Source: Chrysemys picta bellii (taxonomy: Eukaryota; Chordata; Testudines; Emydidae). From it: a stretch of DNA of 64,000 bases. The notes under the pieces were generated by a model. The model searched no databases. It was not told where the DNA came from and saw nothing but the letters and a program-made list of their open reading frames with translations. The number at the start of each line of letters is the position of its first letter. Within the stretch, counting starts at the first letter, position 1. Made by a program: the position numbers and the translations under genes. The DNA is taken from the NCBI RefSeq assembly GCF_011386835.1, contig NC_088796.1:69329468-69393467 (forward strand). The letters run 5' to 3'. Of this stretch, positions 11,607-24,050 are shown piece by piece.

Positions 11607-11850
11607 GCCCAGGGGTTAAAGTACTCACCTAGGATGTGGGAAACTGGGTCTAATTTCCCCCTTGGCCAGATGTGGAGAAGGGATTTGATCAGGAAAGCAC
11701 CGTAGTCACTGGGTTATAGGATATTCTGACATAGGAATCTCTCTCTCCTTTTGAAACTGTTCCACTTTGTATAAATAAATTAGTCACTGGTGCAGGGACA
11801 TGAACTTCAGACTTCTGTATCCTAGGTGAGTGCCCTAAGCATCCGATAAT
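11607..11850. repeat. Head-to-head tRNA-like (SINE dimer) repeat
   Basis: The left end GCCCAGGGGTTAAAGTACTC then CACCTAGGATGTGGG and CTGGGTCTAATTTCC resembles a tRNA-derived head with A-box-like and B-box-like parts. The right end TATCCTAGGTGAGTGCCCTA is the same head in inverse orientation. The two heads face outward from a unique middle. No cloverleaf suggests a working tRNA. Confidence 0.55.
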
Positions 11851-12289
11851 CGTCATTTTCATTTTTTTGTCCCGTGACTATCCGTTGTAATTCATAGCAG
11901 CAATTCACAGTCACAGTATGATTGACTGTGACTAGTCGTTGGGCCAGGGAAGGAGAGGGAGAAGACTGTCACGGTAAGTGGAGATTCCCAGGACATTTTG
12001 TGGGAATCTGAAAGAGGGGTGCCAGCTATCTGAGAAAGTGCTTCAGGAAGGTTTGTAAATTTCTCTGCTGTGAAATATTCTTCCTTCTGGCTTCACACAA
12101 CATCTTGAGTCTTGAGCCTCAGCTTAGTCTGAGTGGGCTTGAGGTTAGATGCAAATTTTTCACACCACTGTATTAGTCACCACACAAAATAAGGCAAAAA
12201 TTTCCTGTCGAGAACTTATGGCAATCAAGGATCAAGTTGATACTTTTCTTTTCCTTCAGCTCTCTCAATTTTTCATGCATAGCTAGCAC

Positions 12290-12669
12290 CAGAACTGTCC
12301 CTAGGGAGGTGCAGGGCCCAAGACATAGGCGCTGAGTTTCTTATCTGCTGGGGGGTGCTCCCCCAGGCCCTGCCCCCATTCCACCCCTTCCCCCAAGGCC
12401 CCACCCCTGCCCTGCTTTCCACCCTCACTCTGCTCCCACCTCACCTCTTCCTGCCCCACCCAGTTCCGCCCCCTCACCCGAGCGCGCTGCGCCCTCGCTC
12501 CCCTTCCCTCCCGGTGCCTCCTGACGCTGTGGGCGAAACATCTAATCTGTGGTAGATACTGAGAGGGAGGGGGAGGTGCATCACCTCCCTGCCCGGCTCC
12601 TGTGGGGGCCCCTAAAGTGCGGGGCCCGGGGCGGTCACTCCTATTCGCCATACCCTAGGGACGGCTCTG
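12290..12669. mobile_element. hAT-type MITE with GC-rich core
   Basis: Inverted ends CAGAACTGTCCCTAGG and CCTAGGGACGGCTCTG are bounded by a perfect 8-bp duplication GCTAGCAC (12282-12289 and 12670-12677). The pyrimidine-rich, GC-rich interior (ATAGGCGCTGAG then a C-rich block) looks like a second repeat carried inside it. The open frames of 66 and 116 codons are composition artefacts. Confidence 0.9.
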
Positions 12670-12677
12670 GCTAGCAC

Positions 12678-13685
12678 TTTCCGGGCACTTTTCACTGGAA
12701 TAAAGTTGGCTTTCTCTCCCAGCTGCTTATGTGATTGCAAACACTGGTAATGTCTAAATGTTCATTCATTGGCAGCAGAGAAGCCAATCCTTGTTCCAGA
12801 TCCCGTGTATTAGGTACTGCAGGAATAAAAGGTACCTGATCTTTAAGAATATATTTTTATACATGGTCGGGGGGGGGGTGTTTAGTACAAGAGAACTTCA
12901 AATTTTAATGACTCCGAGCTTTGTCCTTGTCATCTTTATGAGTCAGTTAAAGGATTCCTGGTAACAAATTGGGAATTGGACTTCGAGGTAGTTAATATTG
13001 CGTTCTGTTTTAATGTGTACTGATATCTTTTTTTAAAAATGGCGTGAGTTTTAAAACTATCTTGGAGGGATGGAGCCTTTCATTTATTCATAGAACAAGT
13101 ACTAAATGCTTCCCCATGCTGCCTCTGCAGTGAGCCTCAACCCTTCAGGGACACTTCTTAGAGCTGAGAGGGTAATTTAATCTCCATGATCATTCATCTC
13201 TTTCCAGGGACTAACAATTGTGCCAACTGTGGTGGTGATTATTTTTTATGATGTGAGTTGTGGAATGGGGACTGCCTGGTCACTTTTTACTGGCTGTCTT
13301 GCTGAGCCATCAGACGGTAACGATTTTGGTCTCTCCCATCATAGCCATTTCACCCCGTGATTTAAACCAGTGAAAATAGAAGGAGAGGCTATTTTTAGTT
13401 CCCCAAACCACCAGACCCTCCCATTGTACCTTATCTGAATTTCAAACTAAAATTTACAAGTAGGCTGCTCTCTGAGAGCCGTTTCTGCAGCTTGAGGGCC
13501 TGTGATATTTTCCATTCCCATAACTGAATGCTTACATTGTTCTTGATCAATTGAAATTCCAAACTGTTAGTATGATAGTCTGAATTATTAATATTCTCTC
13601 CATTTATTTATCTTTCATCTAACATAGCAGTATCCTGTAGCTTTTCCAATTTGGGATCTACATTATTTCCCCTCCTCCCCCCTCG

Positions 13686-13731
<46 letters not shown>

Positions 13732-13942
13732 TCTGCTGGTAAGGTCTCAATTGTTGTTGGTGCCAGCTGACCTCCGGTTGCACCACTGTAAAAGAGAATC
13801 TCTCCAATTTTAATGATCTGTGTTATGTTCTAAAATAAATCCCCTGTTTTGTTCTTTAGCATTTTTACTTGTACCTCACTTCATTTCTATCTGATATATA
13901 CTTCAGTTTACCTTTCCTTTGAGACTAACAGATATAATTATA
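12678..13942. other. Unassigned intronic sequence with a CA microsatellite
   Basis: No coding signal. A CA repeat lies at 13687-13728. Confidence 0.5.
13687..13728 (+). repeat. (CA)n microsatellite
   Basis: Uninterrupted CA dinucleotides for about 42 bp. Confidence 0.97.
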
Positions 13943-14737
13943 AGGGCTGTCAAGCAATAAAAAAATTAATCGTGATTAATTGTGCGATTAAAAAAATTAA
14001 TCATGATTAATCACACTGTTAATAATACCATTTATTTAAATATTTTTGGTTGTTTTTTACATTTTCAAATATATTGATTTAAATTACAACACAGAATACA
14101 AAGTGTACAGTGCTCACTTGATATTTATTTTTGATTACAAGTATTTGCACTGTAAAAAAACAAAAGAAATCGTATTTTTCAATTCATCTAATACAAGTAC
14201 TGAGATGCAGTCTCTTTATCATGAAAGTTGAACTTACAAATGTAGAATTATATAAAAAAAACCTGCATTCAAAAATAAAACAATGTAAAATTTTAGAAAC
14301 TGCAAGTCCACTCAGTCCTCCTCCTTGTTCAGCCAATCGCGCAGACAAACAAGTTTGTTTACATTTGCAGGAGATAATGCTGCTCACTTCTTATTTCCAA
14401 TGTCACCTGAAAGTGAGAACAGGGGTTCTCATGGTGCTGGTGTCACAAGATACTTATGTGCCAGCTGTGCTAAAGATTCATATGTCCCTTCAGGCTTCAA
14501 CCCTCATTCCAAGGGACACGCGTCCATGCTGATGATGGATTCTGCTTGATAACGATCAAAGCAGTGAGGACCGAGGCATGTTCATTTTCACTATCTGAGT
14601 CAGAGGCCACCAGCAGAAGGTTGATTTTTCTTTTTTTGTGATTCAGGTTCTGTAGTTTCCGCATTGGAGTGTTGCTCTTTTAAGACTTCTGACAGCATGC
14701 TCCACACCTCGTCCCTCTCAGAGGTGTGGAGCATGCT
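13943..14737 (-). mobile_element. hAT transposon, 3' part with broken transposase C-terminus
   Basis: The plus-strand start AGGGCTGTCAAGCAATAA with nearby TTAATCGTGATTAATTG repeats looks like the terminal region of a hAT family I recognise. On the minus strand, at about 14300-14560, the C-terminal hAT dimerisation region is readable: ACPLE, KYLVTPAP, FSLSGDIGNKK, ALSPANVNKLV, LRDWLNK. At least three in-frame stops (after ACPLE, after TPAP and after GNKK) kill it. The 5' part of the gene is missing: the match stops at a foldback at 14694-14737. Confidence 0.75.
14300..14560 (-). pseudogene. hAT transposase C-terminal domain remnant
   Basis: Minus-strand sequence with the hATC order of motifs: an ACPLE segment, then ESLAQLAHKYL, then FSLSGDI, then ALSPANVNKLV. 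hATC mediates transposase dimerisation. Stop codons interrupt the frame, and the catalytic and DNA-binding parts are absent, so it cannot make a transposase. Confidence 0.7.
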
Positions 14738-15060
14738 GGAGGAGGCTCAGGGCTGGAGCAGAGGGTAGAGGTGTGGGCTCTGGAGTGGCGCTGGAGATGA
14801 AGGGTTTGGGGTGTGGGCCGGGGATGAGGGGTTTAGGGTGTGGGCTCTGGGGTGGGGAGAGAGGACTCCTTCCAGGCCTCTCTGGCCTCAGCAGCTCAGG
14901 GTAGGGGGAGAGGAGCCTCTCTCCGGCTGCAGCAACTCCGGAGGGGGTGGAAAACACTTGACCTCACACCTCCTCCTCCCATCTCTCTGCTCATGACATC
15001 ATCAACTCGAGCTGAACTAAGGGGAGTGTGGTCACAGGCTGGAAGAAGACCCAGCCTGTG
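14738..15060. repeat. GC-rich repeat with GTTTGGGGTGTGGGC units
   Basis: Imperfect repeats of a phrase like GGGTTTGGGGTGTGGGC occur at about 14775-14850, related to the phrase at 9680-9760. GC-rich flank. No coding evidence. Confidence 0.4.
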
Positions 15061-16772
15061 AAATTTACAGCAGCGAATGGTGAGACAAAGCCTTTGCTTT
15101 TAAGGCCACTTAGCTTGTAAAGTTAGGCATTAGCCCACATATTTTTCTTTTGTAACCAATTTTAACTTTTATGCATCGGTACCTGTAATCACTTAAGTTT
15201 ATTAACTATGAAAAGATAGATTTTATCTTGTTTTATCTTAACCAGTGTGTTTGGATTTGAATGTGTGGGAAACTCCATTAGGGATAACAAGGCTGGTGCA
15301 TATATCATTTTCCTTTGATGAAATGATGGACTTTCTATGAGCTTGCATTGTTCAGTAGTGTGCTGGACAGTACAGGGCACACATTTCTGGGGGAACAAGG
15401 CTGGGACTAAGAATTTGTGAGTATTGCACTGTAGGTAATTCATGAGTGACAGGTCAGAGTGCTCATGTATATAGGTGGGAGTGAATTTGCATGCTGACGG
15501 CTGTGTGAGCAGGCCAGGAGAGGCTGTTCTGACAGCAAAGCCGTGTAAATGGCACCCCAGGCTATAGAGTTAAGGGGACACTGCTGTTTGACAGTCCAGA
15601 TTGTACCCTGAGGAATGTCACACTAATGCTGATGTAAACTGAAATAGCTTCATTGACTTTAGTGGAGTGACACCATTTTACAACAGCCGGGGCTCTGGCC
15701 CTAATGTTTTATACTGCTATAAAACAATCAAAAATGTAACTTTGTGCTGAAACCCAAACTGAATGGATTGTGCAGCTTGACAATCCTCTTCCTTTTTTGC
15801 CTGCGTAGCTCCACACCCCTTCCTTCTGGCTTTATTGCCACTGGTCTGTTCTGGTGTCATATTGTTAGAATTGTTTAAATAGTTCTTGATCTACTGTAAA
15901 ATGCCATCACATATGCGCTTAAAAAGTTAATACAAGGTTTATTTAAAAAGCAACCTTCCCCTTCTCTTTGACATTTATAGTATGTATTTGAAATGCAAAA
16001 CCAATAACTGGAAAATATGTTGAAACATTTTAAATACGATTTCTTGTAATGTTTTGTGACCTGCTTTGATGATGCCAAAAACCCAGTTCACTACTGGGAA
16101 TGTAAATAGAAAGATGTACTAGAACTGACAGACCTCGGAAAACCCATCTGGTAAGAAATCTCATACTGATAGTTAAGAAACAATTAGTGGAGTCTGTCTG
16201 ACATGGGCCTTGGATCAGTGGCAACTAGTGGGGAGGGACACAAAGGGGGCACCAGCCAAAGTGGAGCACGTGGCTTCACCACATAACTCCTCCCACCCCC
16301 AGCCCGGGGCCCCCATGGTCTCCCCATCCGGTCCCTTCCCCATCCCACATTACCTCATGAGAGATTTTTTGGACAATTTTGCTTAGTCTTCTGGTTAGGT
16401 TTAGTAATTTCTGATCATGATGGGGCAATGATCTGGACTTGACTTTATTGGAGACAATATGGGGAAGTCTAAATATGAAAAAAATGATTTTTTTTAAACA
16501 CTAATTCCTGGAATCACATGCAGCCAGCCTCATCGTAGCTGCCATTCTGAAACCAGGGGCCAAATGCTGTTGCACATGATTTCCTGAAGCTGTTAAAGGA
16601 GTTTCCCTTGAAAAGTTGGATGACATGTTCTACCATAACCAATGTGGACCTTTTCTGAGTAAGTCTGTAAGCCAGAAAGAGATGTGTAGAACTGAAAATC
16701 TTAGAGAGAAATTGGAGGAGAAGTTGTCATGGACATCAGTGTCTGAGAAATATCAAGAATTCTGAAGAAGCC
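15061..16772. other. Mostly unassigned intronic sequence
   Basis: A degenerate copy of the GGCCTGATTCTG-type hairpin repeat is probable at 15608-15700. A GC-rich, C-run stretch at 16210-16345 resembles a repeat fragment. Nothing else is recognised. Confidence 0.35.
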
Positions 16773-18007
16773 TGTGATGGGGTATATCTGGCCCATCCGA
16801 GATCCCCTGCTGGAGGCCCGGTGGTCGTACCGCATTCTGTCCCCCAGGAAAGGAACAGTGAGAAGCCTGCCTAGAGAGACTTCATAGAAGCAGCCAATCA
16901 GAGCCCAGCAGGCTCAGATAAAAGGAGCCATAGGGCCTGGACAGGTGGGTTTCTGGATAGGACCAGAGGATCAAGGACGGGTGCTCTTTGCCAGTCACAG
17001 GAGAGAACCAGAAGATAGGTTCTGGTGGTATTTGCATTCAGTGAGGAGGAAGATCATCTGAGAACTTCAGCCCTGACATAAGGGTGAAGAGAAAGGGACT
17101 ATGTGGGAAAAGGTGCAGGGAAGCAGCAGCGAATTGGAGGAAGAAGTATGTGGCTGCTGTTTATCGGATCCCTGAGTTGGGACTTGGAGTAGTGGCCAGG
17201 GCGGGGTTCCCCCACCAGCCACTGGGAGAGTGGCTTTCTCTCCAAGAAGGGGACAAGGATCACTTAAAAGCCCAAGTGAAGGGTGGGATTTAAAGGGCCC
17301 AGAGATGGGGCCGAAGACCCTGGTAAGGGCAGACAGACCATTTGGTGAATTCTTTGCAACCCCAGAAGGGGACTGAACTTGAGAGATGACCTGGCTGGAA
17401 AGCTGGGGCAGTGAGAGACTGTGAAGATTGTCTCCAGGGAGACAGCCTGGGAGGCAGTGCTTAGCTTATGGAGCAAAGAAGAACTTTGCAGGGGCAGGAG
17501 TAGTGGTGAAGAGCAGGGAACTTCAGTGAGAGTTGGACTGTAAAAGGGACTCCAGGGAAAGCAGCCTGGAAGTCAGAGCTCTATAACAAGGTAAGGAAGG
17601 ACTTAAAGTTACCCCAGAAGTTAGAACATCTGTCTGCATTCTGGGCTCAGAGTAAGCCAAAAGGAAGAGATGAATCCTTTGCTTGGATGTTTGGACTTTC
17701 AGCTGGACTTTTACCCCAAAGGAGGTCATCTCTGTGTGATTTAGCCAGAGGGCTGACCCACTGAATACCTGCCTAACTAGGTTGACAACGTACAGGAGAC
17801 AGGGCGCTGGAACAATTTGTATAGTGGGGGTGCTGCTGAAAGGCATTGAACAAAACTGTAAACCCTGTATATGATGGAAACCACTTCAAGCCGGAGGTTC
17901 AGCACCACCCCCAGCACCCCTAGTTCCAGCACCTATGACGGGGCCACCAGGAGAAAAAAGATTGCAGCACCACATCCAGCCAACAGGAGTGAGTGCCCCC
18001 CATTACA
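16773..18007 (+). mobile_element. Solo LTR of an endogenous retrovirus-like element, with MITE inside
   Basis: It starts TGTGATGGGG and ends CCCCATTACA, inverted termini apart from one base. The flanks AAGCC (16768-16772) and GAGCC (18008-18012) match at 4 of 5 bases, consistent with an aged 5-bp duplication. A TATA-like GATAAAAGGAGCC at about 16917 suggests plus orientation. A 138-bp MITE sits at 17800-17937. No internal retroviral genes adjoin it. Confidence 0.75.
17800..17937. mobile_element. MITE, GGTGCTGGAACAATTTG type, copy 1
   Basis: Left CAGGGCGCTGGAACAATTTG and right CTAGTTCCAGCACCTATG are inverted ends. The body shares AAACTGTAAACC and GTATATGATGGAAAC with the copy at 18580. No clear target duplication. 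Confidence 0.7.
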
Positions 18008-18571
18008 GAGCCAATCAAAAACTTTATGATGCTGGAGAGACCAATCAAATGCTGAAAAATGGGTGTTTCACAAAGTATGAAGAACTGTAGATGGTTGTCT
18101 ATACTACTTAAATATTATATTTGTTTCTTTCATAGTTGCACCCAAGTCACTAGCTTTCTCACCTTCCTATTGGTCTACTAAACGCTTGACTGAATCTTGA
18201 TTCCCTTTCCTAGTTCTGAGTTATATTTTGCTGTTTCTTGAGGACCATAATTACTAAATATGGGTGACAAATTGTCACAATTTAATCAGATGTTCTTTAA
18301 AAGAAAAATAATTTTAGAAAAGTTGAGAGCTGAAGGTAAAAGTGTAGAAAAAGAAAATAACAAAAAATTGGAGCAGCAAATAAAAAAATCAAAGATCTTT
18401 CACCTGGAACACGAGAGGCCAGAGTGTCTCGATGCCAGTCGTTATTGATTGATGGGATAGATTATGGCAGGAGTATATGAGTTTGTTATTTTATTAAGGA
18501 CTAATTCTGCCATCCGTGCACATATACAGCTATTAACTTCAGGAGGAATTTTTCCCTGAGGATGGCAGGGT
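18008..18571. other. Unassigned intronic sequence
   Basis: Contains a 62-codon lysine-rich frame (18260-18448) without exon features. I see nothing supporting a gene. Confidence 0.35.
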
Positions 18572-18579
18572 ATAGTCTA

Positions 18580-18707
18580 TAGGGGTGCTGGAACAATTTG
18601 TATAATGAGGGTGCAGAGACCCATTGAACTAAACTGTAAACCATGTATATGATGGAAACAACTTCCAGTCAGGAGGTGCGGCAGAACCCCTAATTCCAGC
18701 ACCTATG
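18580..18707. mobile_element. MITE, GGTGCTGGAACAATTTG type, copy 2
   Basis: Ends TAGGGGTGCTGGAAC and TTCCAGCACCTATG. Flanks ATAGTCTA (18572-18579) and ATAGTCAA (18708-18715) match at 7 of 8, fitting a hAT-type duplication. Close to copy 1 and in the same orientation. Confidence 0.75.
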
Positions 18708-19150
18708 ATAGTCAAAGCATTTATATAACACTATAGATGTGCCTGGTGCTTTTAGAGACAGTAGAGCTATTCTGAAATATCAGGAATGCTATATATTATT
18801 GAAACTACAATGAATTAATATGAGGGAGGAGTGGGAAGCCACTTTGCCAACCTCAAAAAGCAGAACATGACAGACAGGACAAAACAAGTGGATAAATCAA
18901 ACAAATGGTGTGGGGGTGAGTTGAGAGAATGAAGTAACAATAAAAGAGCTGAGTATTGACTTCAGTGAGTCCAGGATTTTACCCATAGAGTTTAGCATAA
19001 AGAACATTCCATAAGTACATAGCAGAAAAGCAGAAGTCTTAACTTCCTCTTGGCTTACCAATGCCAGATGGGATTTTTGTTACTCTGATTTGCTTATTGG
19101 TCAGTGACAACATTTCTAGCCTTGTTCTGAATGTTTGTTTGGAAGCATAA

Positions 19151-19249
19151 GGACCTGATTCTCCTCTAATTCATACCATTGCAAATCATGATGAACTGCA
19201 GTAATGTCAAAGGAGTTACACTGCTTTATCTGAGTGAAGAATTAGGCCC
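19151..19249. repeat. Short inverted-repeat element, GGCCTGATTCTG type
   Basis: Begins GGACCTGATTCTCC, ends GAATTAGGCCC, with GGAGTTACACTG inside. Same size (99 bp) and family as 3005-3103. Confidence 0.6.
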
Positions 19250-19397
19250 TGATATTTTCAATACTGCACAACAGCTAGTCAGAGCAAGTCATATTTCTGA
19301 AATTAATATGCCAGGAGGTAGAAGGCTATATACCAAAAGTGGTTAGAGCAAAAGATTGGGAATTAGAACAAGTCTGGGTTTTAACACCTGCTGATTC

Positions 19398-20524
19398 CAG
19401 GGTGGATAAAAATCAATGATTTAAAAAACAAACAAAACAGATTTTTTTTATTGAAATAGGATTTTTTTGATATTTTTTTCCTCAAAAAGCATTTTATCTA
19501 AAGATAGTTTTAATTAAGATAAATTATAGCTCAAAGTTATCTCACCATGGAATAGGGATTATAAATTCTAATTCTGTAGTATGAGACAATATATTCATGT
19601 AATGTTTAAGAAAAGTTTTGTAAATGAGTTCCAATAGTTCATTGATTAGGGGCCCAATCTAATGGGGTTCCACAGGCTTCTGTATAGATTATTTAGGTTA
19701 ATCTTTCTATCTACCCAATGGGACTCAGTGCTCAGTCTAGAAGATACCATCAGAAATGCTTAGTTTTGCAGTTCTCAAACTGTGGATTTGTGTCTCCAGA
19801 GTTAACATGCTTGTTAACAGCAAAAATGTTCTTAAATAAATAATATATAGAGGTGAGAAATAACAGACCTCAACTCTATTGTCCCTTTGCAAATTTGTGT
19901 ACACAGAGTCAATCCCTTACCTCTCTCTAAAAGTGCAAAGTTTCAAAAAGTTCAATGAATAGAAGATTGTTGGGGGCGGAATAGATGTGGACAAGGAGAA
20001 GAAGTCTGGTGATAATGTGAGAAGCGAGGAACATATGCTTGTTTTGTTAAAATATTATATGTTTGCTGGTGAAGAAAAAAATCCAGAATACTTAACATTG
20101 TTGTTTTAGTTAAATAAAACAATTTAAATGTCTGTCTTGTGATGTTCTCTTCCTAATACAGCATGGCAAGAAAATCCTCCAAATATTAATGATTAGTTCA
20201 CCTCCCAATGACTTCATAAATATCTGCTTCAATTACCTTTGGAAAATGAAATAATCAATCATTCATTTTCTGATATAGCTGTAAAACTAATCTGAAAAGT
20301 TTTCAAAATAAATCCCTGTTTAAAAATGTATAGTGTGTACCTTCTAAAAATGAAACCTACATCTATCTTTGAGTTGTGAAGAATATGTATTAAAGTTATA
20401 ACAACCAACAAGAATGCACTTTTATGTAGAAAACCATGATTAAATTGAGTCTTCCTGACTAGTGATTTAAATCATGATTTAAATAATGATTTAAATCAAA
20501 TTGATTTAAATCAAATCCACCCTG
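19398..20524. mobile_element. 1.1-kb non-autonomous hAT-type element
   Basis: Ends CAGGGTGGATAAAAATCAA and GATTTAAATCAAATCCACCCTG are inverted repeats. A perfect 8-bp duplication GCTGATTC flanks it (19390-19397 and 20525-20532). The 1127-bp interior is AT-rich with many T runs and no transposase frame, so it must be moved in trans. A fragment of the same terminal motif occurs near 47630. Confidence 0.92.
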
Positions 20525-20532
20525 GCTGATTC

Positions 20533-23500
20533 ACTGACTCATTTTGTGACATTGGACAAATCATTTAACCTACCTCAACTATGTATAACAAAATGTCATT
20601 TTTAAAAAGCTAAGACAATTTCCACTTCAGATGTTCAAATGGGTCTCTTTCTAACCTTCAGACTTACCAAGGGATGTAGTTTTCTATAAGGACCAGTGCC
20701 TCTGATGCATTATGTTTGTCTGTTTTATGATTTGTACAATGTTTGAAGACATTTGCTCTGCAAAATCGTTGTAAACTCCTTAAAAGATGTGTTTAGCTTT
20801 TGTTGTTCTTAGCTTATAACTTGATCTGCAGAGAACAGTGAATTAGGCTCATGTATGTTTTGCTGCTCTCTTGAGAAGGGGTGCCATCCCACTCGTGCTG
20901 GGTGGTCACAAGTGTTGTGAGTCACATTGTGAAACGATAAATGGAGAAAAGTAAAAAAAATTAAGAGACTTTTCATGTGGAAAAAAATCATTTTATAGAG
21001 TCTCACTTTCTGAGATGTACTTTGCCTTAATGTCCGTGTACTGTGTGTTAGCCATACTACTTGTGGACTAGATCCTCTAGTCTGAGCTACCCTTGGCTTA
21101 TGACTGGGGGTGAGAGGAAGGGGGCAAAGATGTCTCAATTTAAGCCACTTTTATGTCTGGAACTGATTTGGTCTAGGCTGGCCCATGACATTAATTAGAA
21201 CAGCCTGTAGGTTTTCTACCAAGGGGCCTTTCCCACAGTTGGGTATTAGTGGGGCACAGGGATACTTCAAACATGTGCCCTATACCAGGGACCATGGGGG
21301 TGTGGTGCAGAAGCAGTTATGCTTTTGAAGATTCCCTTATGGGGGCTGGAGGCGGGGATCCATCTTTCCCAGCACGTCTATCCTGGTTTGCATTTTTCTT
21401 GACTTCATTTTCCAGATTTTAGTCCTCACAGTCCTCATCTCCTGAAACAAATCTTGGTGTGTCTTGAGTTCATTAAAGCTCTTTTCTTCAATCACTGCTC
21501 CTAGTAGTTGATTCTATATATTTGGTGTCTTGTCAATGGAATGGCTCTCATTTGCCCAAATTCCTACTTACTGTTAATTTCCTTTCTTTAGATTCTATCA
21601 CCTTAATTTCTGGAAGCTTTCACCAACCTAAATGTATATCACCATCGGCTTAATCAAACCTCTCTTATAATTTTGAAAGCTACTCTTTGATCTCTATAGT
21701 GGGCCTTAATTTGAACATAGCATGATTGTGCAAAGTATTAAAAATAGGAACTGAACATTTTCTTCAGTAAAACACTCTGACCTCTAATGTATTATTCAGC
21801 AGCTTCTGTGTTGTTCCCTGCAAGCTTTTTTAAAAAAAAGTCACACATTCTATTTAATAAAGAATAAATGACACCAGACAATGTGTTCTGAATTTATGCG
21901 CGAGGGTCACAGCAAACCTCCATGATACCTTGTGGCATTTTACTGAAATGCTTGAGGTTTTTTTCCTACAGGAAAGAGGGGCCAGATATGGGAGAACTAA
22001 CTAAAGTACCATCAGTACAGGGCACCACAGTTCAATCTAACAACTTCACCAAGATTGTTTTTGTGGTTGGGCATAGGTGCTAGTGGACCAAAGAAATACT
22101 GGAAGACTGTCGGTTCACAATTAAGCATTAAAAATTCACTTGAAACAATCCTTATATTTCATGCCTCTGGGATTTAAGAAAAACAGAATAATAAACAAAA
22201 AGCAAGGTGATACAATTGACCATGAAACCAATATCATCTGGAAAAAATGCACAATGCCTTTTAGGAATGAATTTTTTGAGTAATTTAGATTTAGGATGGA
22301 CTCAGCTTTCCCTGCTCTTTTTGGTCCCACAGCTGCTCTGAATGGGAAATAGGCACCACTGCTTCTTACTGACTTTAAGTGCAAAACAGCTTCCCCCCAT
22401 TTTCAGGGTCTGGAACATTTTCAAATTCTATTAAATATCCTCTCTTTACCACTTACATAATGCATTGATCCAATGTGATCGTAGCGCATTCTTCTCTAAG
22501 AAACACAGATGTTCTCCCAGAGGAGAAGACATTTTCTTGTTCTGTGTTTGCACAGCACCTAGCAGAATGGTCCATGACTAAGGTTCCTAGACACTACTGC
22601 AATACAAATAATAATAATGGAGTCCTGAAATTGGGAGCCCTGGCTTGATCTTTGCAGGGCCTTCTGGCATTCTTCCCCAAAATGAGATCTCTTCAGAGGA
22701 GCAGTTGTAGAGCTACAGGCCTCCCTAATTTTTGAATTTTGGAGGCGGGGTGTTAGCCTTATGCTACTCAACGTTCCCTGAAATAGGGGAATCATTGATT
22801 GCTCCTTTAGTGCAGCTTTCCAGCTGCTTTGCACTGCCTGGCTGAAGCAAAGAGACTGGAAGTGGGGCAGAGGATATAGCCCTTTGTATTTTAAGTGGGA
22901 TGACACCACAGAAAATCAATGCCCCTTCCATAGTTTTTACCCCAAACCCTTTTTGTCTGCCTCAGACACGCATGGTGTCTGAAAGCCTAGTGGACAGAAA
23001 TCTGTAGAATCTAATCAACTGATCAATTAGTGGTGAAGAGCATAATGATAAAACCTGCTCGAATTTTGTAGTTCACGTCTGTTCTTAAATGGGAGAATAG
23101 TTCTAAAAAAATCCTGCCAAATTATGGCTGCTATTACTTATGCCAAACATCTTCTTTCAATTTTTATAATGAGAAATACACAAGTGGGAAAAGTGGATCA
23201 CTGATGAATATGATAGATACTATTATCTTTTTAAAATAAACCTGAAACAGTGGGAAACCAGTTTGACAGCTACCCTCTTGATTCCTGACAATTTAATGAG
23301 GAGAAAAATACCAATTTAAATTGCTAGGTGTCAAGTTTGAAAGGGAGAGGAAATCTTTTTGAGAAGAGACCTACTTCAGATGTAAAATGAAATACCAGGT
23401 CTGTTCTGCAATATGGAAAGCAAAAGTTATGTACAGGTCCACATGTTAATATTTTCCTAGTTCTTGAACAACTAATGCAGTTTGATTTCCTGTCAGCCTC

Positions 23501-24050
23501 CCGCTTTATTTCTTTGTCAAGGTTGTCATTAGAAATGAGATCAGCAGGAAAAGTGTACATTTTCTTCCAGAATTAATGTTTTTTGGTGACCTTATGCTTG
23601 TAATAGTTTAATAATGAAGATTTATTAATAGTAAGAGATTTAATTTCCCATAAGAAAATTGTTGGCAAAAGAAAAGGTCATTAGAAATAAAATGCACCTG
23701 CCTTTAGCTTGGTATGTGGGAGAGGACTGATGAGTTGACTCTATTTTGTGAATTAAGTAAATGATGTGAGTTAATTTAAATGATATATTCAGGTAAAAAT
23801 ATTGGTATCTTGCCATAGTTAACAAAGACTTCAAAGCCAATAAATTATTCTATTATATGTGTGATGGAGTGAAATCAGTTCTCTGTATTGAAAACAGAAT
23901 TTAGAAGCAACTCTCGGATTTTTCTCCCCATCTAGCTGGTATAACAGATAATTTGCTCATGTGTAGTGCTTCTCATTTTAACTGATAAATAAACTTGATG
24001 TTTATCCAATTAACCTTGGGAAAACATTGGAAATGTTTGCTTTGATATAA
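20533..24050. other. Long stretch of mostly unrecognised intron
   Basis: An old repeat fragment on the minus strand is probable at 22545-22615 (CACAGCACCTAGCAGAATGG, GCAATACAAATAATAATAAT). Otherwise no exon, RNA gene or element was recognised. This may be largely unique sequence. Confidence 0.4.

Noticed and set aside
18260..18448. Lysine-rich 62-codon frame that looks like a coiled coil
   Set aside because: A-rich composition; no flanking splice sites or homology that I recognise.
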